From Antedon bifida (Eukaryota; Echinodermata; Crinoidea; Comatulida; Antedonidae): a stretch of DNA of 64,000 nucleotides. The notes under the pieces were generated by a model. The model was not told the origin of the DNA. It worked only from the letters and a program-made list of their open reading frames with translations, and made no database searches. Of the stretch, positions 32,928 through 44,900 are shown piece by piece. Positions within the stretch are counted from its first letter, which is position 1, and each line of letters starts with the position of its first letter. The stretch covers positions 31,374,501 to 31,438,500 of the forward strand of contig OY727094.1 in the NCBI GenBank assembly GCA_963402885.1, given 5' to 3'. The translations under genes were made by a program, and so were the position numbers.

Positions 32928-35900
32928 TCAGAGTCTAAGACCACCATTTGTAATTTTTAAGTAGAGAGATGGGTCCAGGCGTATGTACCTTTGTTGCAAA
33001 TCGTCCATAAAATAAAGAGGGTCTGAGATAAGTTCTGGGTCGAATCCTTCTTGGACCAACTGCGTTTTCTTTTGTTTGAAAGTGCACGTATGCTCCATTG
33101 ACGTCATCAAACGAATGAAGCGTGGACACGCGTAGTTGGGAAGTGATTTTGTCACATGATGAAATAATTTTTCGGGATCGATGGCACACTGGGGCTTCAT
33201 GATGATGGCTGCCATTCCAGCTTTACCGCAACAACCTAAAATGAATTATTATTATTCATAAATACATTAAGTAATGATTTAAACTTACACAAAGTGTGCA
33301 ATCAAGTAATGGGTACCGTACGGTAATAATAAACTAGGATTAGGTGGAGTGGGGGTGGGGGGAATGTGGATATTTTGTAGATTACCGAGAAAAAATATAG
33401 GACATTATGTTAAGTTCACCACTTAATTTCGTTCACAATTTACCTCGTGAAGGACCTCGCCCACGGACCCCTAATTTAAATTTCTTGGATCAGCCACTTA
33501 AGGTGGTGCTGATGAATTGAAACAATTTTAGATAGATATAAAACGCGCCTCAGGGTCATTTATAGTTCAGCAAATATGAATATATGTCGTGAGAGCTTGT
33601 TACAGAATAAATATTTGTGCAGTATAAATAAATTGTGGTGCGTGTATGGTGGGCTAGGAAAATGGTTGGCTATCGGGTGTATTTGAGGAGCCATTTGGGA
33701 CCATCGAAAACACATGAAATCAGTGGGCGTTAGAAAATAAATATTTACATAAATAGCCTCTTATATAAGTCAACCTGCACACAATTTAATACATTTTATA
33801 CAAAATAAGATAAATACTTAGGGGGAAGTTGAGAAGTCCCATGAGAAATAAATGTTTAGAATGTCTTAATATAATATTTACGTTTAGTTAGACAACCAAT
33901 ATTGACAAAACATCATGCGTCATATGCCAAATTCATTAAATTATTCCAGCTAGATTTTACCCATTGCTTTTAGGCCTATACATTATTTTGGTGGTTAAGC
34001 CTATTAGTTATATATTCAATTGGCGTAACGCTATCAGAAATGATTGTATACATGACTAACTCACACATGTGATAGGGGTAAAATAGGGTATGAATGGGAA
34101 TTAAAAATAAAAATACATTAGGCCTAAATAAGGTCATTATCATGTTATGTCCCGATAGGCCAGCTAGATAATGTTTAAAATACATTTATTATGTCTATAT
34201 TTAGATCTCTATAGAGAGAACCACGTGTTGCGTAATCATTATATATCTACTCTGGGAATCGAACCTGGCAAAAAATCAACAAAAATCTTGTTTGGTAAAG
34301 ATCGTTTATCGTGCGTTTATTGAAATGTGTAGAAGTATATCAGGGAAGAGTGAAATTACCCGAGTATAGCCCGAGTATATCCCGAGTATATCGGGTGAAG
34401 AAGTACATAATTACGTACCTGTAACATGTACGCCGTAAACATTTGTTTCTAAGATACCATCATATTCGTTGATTATTTGCGACACTTCTGTTGTCGCAAC
34501 ATTCTCTCCTTTCCATCTGTAAATTAAATAAAATTCCAAATTAAACATGCATACCAATTGATGGATGATGACGTGTGAAATGTAGAGCATTTTCACAATT
34601 GTTTAAGATTATCGATTGGTTATCATTATCATAGATTATCTATATATATTTGTATCGATTGTTTATGATTATCAAATGATGATGATTATCGATTACATTT
34701 GGTTAACGGTTGTTTATGATATTTGAGTGCTTAATATTATCGATTTTTTAAACTGATTATCGATTGTTTAAGATAATCGTTGTTTATGTTTATGGTTATT
34801 GATTGTTTATTATATTGATTGTTTACGATTATCGATTGTTTCTGATTATCGATTGTTATTATCGATTGTTTATGATTATTGATAGTTTATCATATTGGTT
34901 GTTTATGATTATCTATTGCTTACTATTATCAATTGCTTATGATTATCGATTGTTTGAAATACATCGTTGCAGCAATGTATGCTCTCAATATCAATATTAC
35001 GGCATCGAACTTCTATAAACTTAGTTGAATATTACTCTAAAATATTGAAAATAAAACTAGTTTATAGAGTAAATATTGTGATTTTATCAGTAGAATAATC
35101 CCTTAAGAGCTCAAGGTTAAGCCTTCAGTTTATCCTTTTTATTACCTACTTATTATTCCATTTTCAGGGAAATTATTCCTAAATATTATATACGTCATGT
35201 AATTGTTATATGTTGTATTTACTGTGCTGTTTTAAGGCCAATGCATTCCGTAATTAAAAGCATTTTAATCTAATTAATAATTTGATTAGGATTATCGTAA
35301 TCTACGATTTAGATCTTTTAAATTACTGAATATTAGAATACTTCATCACTTTGAGATTTGCGATTACCTGTTGAGCCTAGTAAAAGTAGTTTAATTTAAT
35401 TATAATTTCAAAGAGGATTTTTAATCATTAATAATTCCGTATTAAGTCGTCAAAATGATTTATTCAATCAATATTTATTGACTTTCTGATTTGATAATCT
35501 ATAATCGATTAAATGTCCATTGAAATTTTGTCCAGAATGGCAAGTAAATAAGATGTTTGCTCTATTAAGGGGACTCTTTTCCGTAAAACGAACAAGAAGA
35601 ATTATAAAAGATCAATCCCCCTTTCAGAGGACACCTACTGTAGAAGGAGAGGCTCTCCCCTTAACGAACAAGGGGATATTTTAACACTATACAGCCAACT
35701 CCGATTTAAGAACACCTCTATTACAGGGTCACTTTGTTGAGTCCGGAAGGGGCCTTCTTATTAATAAGGGTTCTACCGTACTTCTCTTATACAATGAAAT
35801 GAATACAAATCAGCTGTTTTTTTTTTAAACCAAGGTCATACTGGTTACAGTCCACTCCAAATGAACTTCTTTAAATTCACCACAACTAATTGGAACCATC

Positions 35901-38900
35901 TAATTTCCGATGTCTTTTCAAAAGTGTATATTGATACCAATGGGAAACGATAATACAAAAAAAATCGCTTAAGCCCCTTGATACTTCAACTTGATAACAT
36001 TTGACAAAATCGACTTGCGACAGACCTACTGCAAGCTAACATTATTATTAATTTAATTGTTGTGGCTTCATTCCAAGAAACTGTTCGTGGAAGGGTAAAA
36101 TAAAATTATTAGGTTATTCAGTAATATTTAGACTAACAAAGGTTATTATTCCCGTTCTACTTTTTATTCGTGGGCGAGTTTATGTAGAAGATTACTCGTA
36201 AAAATCTCTAAAACAAATTACTCAATAAAATTTACCTTAGGCCTAATGTAATTATTATATTTTACTAAAAATTTAAACAAATTGTTACTGGTTTGTTGGC
36301 TATTTATTTTTATTATTGATTGATTATTTAGTTGCCTATTGTGTTGGCTGATTTGATTTTGTGTGTGTTTCGGTGTTTTGGACTGATTGATTGATTGCAT
36401 TTATTTATTAACCAGAGTCACACACATACATAAAAAAGAAATATTTTTTACAAAAAAAAACCGCTCGACTTTTGACGCAACAGTTTTAATTATTGTTCTT
36501 TCTTCATTAAATTAATTAAAAACAAAAATGTATTGAAATTTTGTTTAATTTAAGAAATAATGATTGAGACGTGATATATTTTACTATGGGACGCCAAGAA
36601 ACTCCCATTTGGCGTTCCATATATAGTATATATCTTACCTGAATGTGTCTCCCAGTCTGTCTTTAAAGTATAGAAAGTGATCTCTGTCTCTTATGAAAAG
36701 GTCCCCGGTATTATAGTAAATATCATTTTCTCGAAGAACGTTCCTTATCAATTTATTTTCTGTTAATTCTTTATTTCCAACATAGCCTTCAACCGGAAAC
36801 ATTTTGTTGACGGGACACACAAGCAGACCGACTTCATCTACAATAATTTTAAAAAAAAACTGTTGTATAATTGAGTATTATGTAAGAAATCCGGGATTGT
36901 GTAGCGGGTTGGTCGCTAATTAAAACTACTTAAGTTGAAAATAAACTTAGTAACTGTGTTCAAGTAGATGAACCTTAATTGAGATATTTCCCTTAAAGAT
37001 GTATTGTCCATAAAAAAGAAATTTAAACATTTTTGTTGAATATGTCATTTTGATGTCATATAGGCCTAATAGTTATCCACTTTTTTATATATATAATTTT
37101 ATCCACAAAATTGGATCGAAACAAAATTTATTTACCTGAAAAAACTGTAATTTAAAGCAAACAGAAAAATATTCAAATTGGCTGCCAGCCAATGGATTTT
37201 TGATTGAATTTGACAATTTATTTTGTCAATTTTTACGGAAGGGATTAACTTTATTAAAACTACAAAATAACCTATTCAAAGTCTGATTTAATTAATCTTC
37301 ATTTTTCATGTTTTTGGAGACAAAACATCTTTAAGGGTTTTTTGGGGCTTTTTTTTGCAAATGTTGAATGCGACCGCTGGTCCGTAAATAGAGCAGGCTA
37401 TATAATTGAGATGTCATTAATTAAATCCTGTATACAACAAATTTTTGTTTTTCATGATAACTGCACAATACTGTCGTATTGTTATTCAGTTTCATATTAT
37501 TAGATTCGTTTTATATAATCCAGAACATTATTGTTAGTTCTTGTTGTAATTGAGTCAACAAACGAGTCGAATTGCTGTTTATAATAACGTATGGTTGTGG
37601 GAGAATGGATGGGGCCAACTCTGGGGACCATGACAAAGTTAGACTTCTAACGATTACTCACATCTTGTATTTAAAACAAATGAATCCCAATAGACAATAT
37701 GTAAAATTAGAAACAAATTTTACTTTGTATGGCCGATAATTAGTTGACTTTTACTAAAAGATACTGTGAGAGGAGAGTGAAAAAAAGCAAAGTCTATACA
37801 GATGTATGTATGTTCAGACTAGCAGATGTTATTTATATGAAGTTATATACTATCGCATACGTGTACAAACCATCTGCAAAGCTTGGTTCCCGGGACGCAA
37901 CGCAAAGCATAAACGTAAGTGATTTGACCAATCACAAGCGATGGATTGTTCGAACTGTCATTGTCATTGGTCAACACGCTTGCGTTGCCTTTACGTCATT
38001 GCGTTGCATCTCTAGTGGGAACCAAGTTTTAGTAACATCATTTTGTCTCAATTGCTTTTTTGTGTATATAAAATGTTTATACAAAAATAAGTCTAAGGAT
38101 ACGTACCAGGAGCGACCCGGATACAACGACCCTTTTCGTCTCTGACTGGTTGTGCTGTTTCATAATCGTATCTTATCAGTTCAATTGGACAAAATGTCTA
38201 AAAAAAGAAACACATAGTTTTATAAATATTATACTTTTACTGCTTAAACTTTTAAATTATAACTCTGTGCCTAATTTAATTTTATTAAAATGCATTATGA
38301 ATAATACCGATATAATAGCAAATATAAACACGAACATCCAAATCAATCTGAAACTTTTAAAGGTATATTAATATGCATGAATATGTGGCATCATCGTACT
38401 TAAACCACGGACCTATGATTAAACATATATTTGTTACATAACCTATTTGCATAAAGGATACTGTATATTGGGTGGAGAGTGAGGGTGAAATTGGGATTTT
38501 AGGGGTTGGGTGAAATTGAGATTTTAGGGGGTGGGGGAAGTTGCTACCTCTCCTGAAATTGGGATTTTAGGGGGTCGGGGAAGTTGCCATGGGTGGGGGG
38601 GGGGGTTTAAGTGTTTAACCTTACCCTCAATAACGGTGGCCAGCAGCCAACGGATCCTTGTTTGTTTACAATATTCATGATGCCAAAGTTGCTTTCCGTA
38701 GCACCATACGTCTCTACGATTTGATCAATTGCATAACGTTCTTTCACTTCTTGCCAAATGTCTGCCCCCAATCCATTTCCGACAGCTAAGCGCACTTTGT
38801 TAATGCAATCTGTAGTTTCCTGAAAAAGCGAAAAAGAATAAACATTACAAATTATGTTTTTTTAGGTACTATAATATATAACGCACTAGTCTAAAAATCG

Positions 38901-41900
38901 TTGTGCCCAAAGAAATGATGACACGTGCGTTCAAAGGTTGATAAAACATTGACGCGCGCGTACACTTTATGCCATGCAATCTCAGTCTTATTTGACTTTT
39001 TTTTAAATAGTTTTATCATTATTTCATGATCCCATCCTAAACTTGATTAAAGTTCAAAATATCTTTACAATCTTCAACACCTATAAAACATTCTTATTGA
39101 GTTGCCAAAAAAAGCCCCCACAAACAAAACAAACGGAGAGATGTATTAATAGAACAGTAGTAACTGAAAACCGCAAGGGCTTGCCTAGCTAATTTTAGTT
39201 GTCACCCATCACCACCTCCTACACGATTGTATTATAAACTTTGAGTAGACCTACATTTCTTCGATAATTCCTTAACGCCTCATTCTATATTTGGACTTTG
39301 CTTAGGCCTACACATTAAATTGACAATGCCATCACATCTTTCTATATTTAGACATTCAATCAAATTCGTTCTTCTTTGTAGCAAGGGCGCTATTAAAAGC
39401 AAATCGGATAATCAATCAATTATTTCATTTAGGTCAAACATTACAAAAAAAATACATAAACGATTCAATTGGGAATAGTAGTATCACAAACCCGCAAGTT
39501 GAGTATACCAAACCACAACAATATACAATGTATTGTTATGAAAAAAAAAACATTTCTTAATTCGTTGGAGCCTATGAGTACTAAATCATGTTTTTAAATA
39601 ATGTTATTATAGGCATGAGTCTGGTATATAACTTATGAAATATTTTTGGATTATAGGCCTATGAGAAATTAGAAATTCAGTCCCAGGTTATCAATATACC
39701 ACGCCCATTTTACCCCATGTGCCAGCAATATAAATTGTTTAATTTAAAGGGGTAGATCCATCCATTGATTGATATTTTTAAATTTATAACTATATAGTTT
39801 CGTTCAAAATCATTTGATAAGGCCTACAATTTATATTATAATTTGTAGGCCTATATTTAAATTACCATGTGTGTGTATTTGTTTCCAAACACAGTATTAT
39901 AAGGTCTGCTCCTCAGCAATAAAACAAATGTACTTGTATCATGTAAAGCTAATTAATGCATAGGAAAGGACTAAATTAAATAATATATCAGGGAAATGTA
40001 AAATGTAAATAAATAGGTCGTTGTGGTGGAAGAATGCCAACAAAATTTGATAAAATATTTTTGTATATTGTCTATTTTAATTGAATCAAATTGGGCAAGT
40101 CAGAAACGTGCCAACAAAAAAACCCTCTGGGGGGCCGTACACTAGGGGTTTGCGATTTTTTACGATGGTAATTATTCGATGTAAACAAGATCGTTTTATA
40201 GGGTATTAAATGTGAAATGTCCAGTTAGGCCTAAATGTTATTTGTTGCTTTAAAAATAAATTGGGTGAAAAACATTATAAGCTAACTACTGATATTTATG
40301 AATAGGCTTAATACTATTATGTTGGTAGGCAAATTATTCGTCATCATAATGCAAACCATTGATAATTATTTCACAGAACGAAACACACAGGGCCTACGCT
40401 TACAATCTGAAGCTCTGTCTACACTTCTAAATTTTATGTGACAAAAAAATGTGATGTGTCCATATATGGACATGATGATGTCATATCACTACCATATTTG
40501 GGCATATCACTACCATATTTAGGCACATCACACTTTTTTGTCAAACTAGTTTGATAGTGTAGACAGAGCTAAAGAGAGAGTTATACGGTACTGTATTGTA
40601 AGAAAAACAAAACTGGCGAAGTTACTGGATTTTAACCCAGGAAAATCGGATTGACAGACGAGCACCCTAACCAGCCAACCATAATTATGTTTACCTTTGG
40701 TCTTGCTAGGAGATACCGGAAAAGTTCGCCGACGTAAAGCACGACCGTTACGTTGTGTTTCCGGCAATCATCCCAGAATGTGGACGCTGAAAACTTGGAC
40801 CTCAGAACAATCGTTGCGCCTAAAAATATATTACATTGTCATTTTATTAGGTAAAATACAGTCATTATTATTATTTATTGACAAATAAAGTTAGTTCTAT
40901 AAAATTAATGATTGACGAATTTTATGACAATAACAAATTTACGAATGAAACAATTCTAGGAAAATGAATGCTAATTGTTTTTGCGAAAATTCATTTGCGC
41001 CATCAACGTTTGATATTTTTCTTCGTTTACTAAAAAATATTTTATTCACAGTGATAAAGATACACCAACTACAAAGACAGTGGCGCTTTGTTGAACACGC
41101 TGTATATACAGTAGTCCTACGTATAACTAGCGGAATGCAAGCTTTGTAACTTTGGACCAATCATAGGACGTTTTACAAGACTACGTCACGCGTATTAGTT
41201 ACTGCCATAACAATACCATAGAAACAAAACTCCAATACTTACCTTTGTTGATTGCGTTACTAAGACCGAAAAACAGAGCAGATATATGATAAAGAGGAAG
41301 TGTTATGTACATGACGTCATCGGCAGTAAAGTTGAAAAAGTTTAGAAGACTGCCACCCGCTAGGAGTTTGTAATGTGACAACTTGCTGGCTTTTGGTAAT
41401 CCTATATCCCAAGAGTAATAGAAAAGAATATAATAATTGTGTGATTATAGCATAACTTATGTCATTTTGAATGCTTCTTTTTGACAGGATGCCTCGAAGG
41501 CATATCCAATTGAGCCGAAAAGTGTGAAATCAAAGTTAATATAATAAAATGTACATAATTCGTTGACTTTTGTATTCAACTTAAGTTTTAAAGAAAGTTG
41601 ACGACTTTTGGCAGTTCAAACACATTGTTGTCAACTTTTTAAAATGGACGAAGTATTGATGCCCGGAATGGTAATGTGTTCCTACTTTTAAACGGTTATT
41701 GAATTAATATCTTTTTTATTTCTTTTCAAAACAATTTTTGAGTATTTAAATTTTGTTTAAGGAAATAATTGCAGTAGTGCAGTACAATCTTATAGGCGGA
41801 AAAAGTGTTTTAAATCACGTGATTTAATTTAGGACCAAACATTTAAATATTCACCTGTAGTCCCAGAAGTATAGATGTACACGACAGGGTCTCTAAAATT

Positions 41901-44900
41901 GAGACCCTTCCGCACGTCACGTGGCAGGTCCAAGTCACTAATGTCCCCCACAAGCGGATTCGCCTGCATGATATGCTTGGTTGTCGGAGGAGGCCAAGTG
42001 TTGTTGTTGTCGGATTCTTGTAACCAAATGGAAGTTCCACTCTGTATCAGATCCGGTAGAATCTGCTTGGTTAACTCCTGAAGTTGATCGCCTAAGAGGA
42101 CAAAATTGCTCTTATAAGTACGCTATTGACAATTTAATTTAGTGAAACAAATCGTGAATACCGCAAGTGGATACGATATAATCTTATGTAAGGTGATCTT
42201 GATTTCATCCTTTCAGAGTATAGATTATGCTCACTTAAGCTCATGCCACTAATATTTTGCCTTTGCAAAACCGACAGGTCCTTGGCGGCACGATGTGGAT
42301 AAAACACTGAGATTTAAACAAGTTTCTAAGATTGTAACTTTTTTTAAGCTTCGTAAAATACTAATAGTTTCAAAATGAATCGTCTCCTATTTAGGAGCAA
42401 ACTTCATTGTTGAAGGCTACTGCTCCTCCTGGCTCTAGTTTTTGCAATGTTCACGCATAAGGTGTGTGGTGCATACACTACAAATATCTTTTTTTTTGAC
42501 ATTTCAAACTAGCACTATTAGGTATATTTGTAATAATAATAATAATAATAACGGATAACTCTTTCGTCTATACTCGTGAGAGATTAATAAGAATGAATTT
42601 TTGGATTTTTTCAGAATATTTTATAACTTTAACTTTAAAAACATTTGACGATAAATTGGAAAAAAGGTAATAGTTTAAAATAGTATTCTAATTTAATTAC
42701 AATTTCCCTTTTCTTGATATACCAATTGTCCAGTCGATTAATGTGCTTAGTTAACCTTATACTTAGTAGCAATTAATATGTAGGCCTAAGGTTTCTGCTT
42801 TAGTGTCATACAATAATGCTGTAGAAAACGGCGCATTTCACTTATGTCTCCATTAAACTTTTAACTTAACTAAATTTCTTAGAAAGAGATCAAATGCCAC
42901 GTTATAAAAGTTCAGTATTACAATACAAACGGAAATATGCGCATTCTTCGAAACCTACAATTAATTTAATGACTTTTCTTGTTGGAAATGATATTCAAAA
43001 CATAACTTCCTATGGTATGCACACTCATCATAATTCTAGGCTAGGCTGCTTGAATGCAGAAAGAATGATAAACGTTAATTGTTCGAAATAATAAAAGTCA
43101 TGAACAACAATGCGTTATATTATAACCTTTAACTTAACTAGATAGTAGATATCAATAGAGAAATCTAGGCCTAATATAATACAGTAACTTAATATAGGCT
43201 AGATATCAATTGATCAATTATCAATAAGTTATCGGGCTGGATATCCGAATAGATCATAATTAATAGTAACTAGGCTAGATATCAATATTGATCAATTATC
43301 AATAATTCATCCGGCTGGATATCCGAATTAGATCATAATCAATATCTTATCTAAGCTAGAAACCAATAGATCAATTGTCAATAAATATAGATCTATATCA
43401 ATATTAATACAGTAATGTATATAGGCTAGATATCAATTATCAATAATTTATTATAATTTATCCGAATTCGGAATAGATCATATAATCAATTACTCATCTA
43501 GGCTAGAATCCAAGCTAGGTGATCGATCTCACTAACGTATCAATAGATCAATTAACAATAATGATCTAGGCCTATATTAGATCAATATCAAATAGGCCTA
43601 GATCCTCAATAGATCAATATAATAGATGTTTTATCGAGTTTTACAGCTAGAACGTTCAATTTGCACTGAACAAGCAATGGATGAACTTTAGATGACACCT
43701 AGATGGTATCTAAAGGAGTATTTCTATTACGACCACAGAAGCATCCGTGTTTACATCGGTACATTGTCATCACCCCCGTTGGTCAAATAAATTTTGATTA
43801 ATTGGCTTTCGTGAAGGTCCAGTGACCATGTTTCAAGGACGGTCAGATATTGACCTTGATCATGAACATGAACTATAACCCACTCGTGACTCGGTTTACT
43901 TTTCAATATGATTAGCCTTCCTTCGCTGAAAGAATGTTTGCTAAGACAACGTTTGTTATGGTCACTATTGTCACCCGCGTTATACGTCATAATCATTTAT
44001 CGAAATCATTATAATCAGTATCATGATCATTATCAGTATCTCCACTATTCATATTAGATTTTAGAATAACCGTCATTTTCAGCGTCGTTATCATAATCAT
44101 CATCATCGTCATCATCATCATGACGTCATCGTCGTTATCATCAACATCATCATCTTTATCATTATCAGATATATATATAACTCCAGCATATATGATAGCT
44201 GGGCAATTCAACCGAAGATACATACGGATAACCTGAATATAATGTCTCCCTTATGGACATTGTACGGATCTTCTAAACCGTATCCAGTTTGCCGCTTAAA
44301 CTTAAAAAACCCAAGTTTCCTGATGGTACTTATTATTATCGCTGGAGACGTTTCTCCGAACCCAGGACCAATCAGAAACCCATGTTCAATTTGTAAAAAA
44401 CCGATTGCGAAAACGCACAGGGCAATGAAATGCACTGAATGTAAATGTAACTACCATATCAAGTGCGGAAGAATAAATAAAATTGTATATGATAAGCAAC
44501 GGAACTCGAAAGATAATTGGTTATGTCAAGAATGCCTCTTCAATCAGCTTCCGAATGATGAATGCATCAGTGACATTAATATTCATGACGAATTTATTGC
44601 CGACACAAATAATGTGAATGAAACCCAACAAGATGGACATACATGTACAGAAGACATTTACGAGCATTTAAGCGAGGAATTCAACGTGTTTAACAAAGGC
44701 CTACATTTTATTCACCTTAATGCGCGGTCATTAGTTAATAAAATGTCTGAACTAAGGCACATCGCATCGAAGACCAAAGCTACTGTTATATCCATCAGCG
44801 AGTCGTGGCTGGACGAATCCATCACCGATAACGAGATCAAAATTGATGGATATACAGCGCTCAGGAAGGACAGAAACCGGTCTGGTGGTGGAGTTTGTAT

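Noticed and set aside
32935-33189. Alternative minus frame over the last SLC27A exon
   Set aside because: It is out of phase with the exon chain; the other frame matches the family to its C-terminus.
34240-34280. GGAATCGAACC, a B-box on the minus strand (also near 31328)
   Set aside because: No A-box or tRNA fold could be found at either place, so neither a tRNA nor a SINE is called.
43993-44435. Minus-strand frames over the ATC tract and LINE start
   Set aside because: One is an Asp/Met run from triplets, the other a shadow of the LINE frame.
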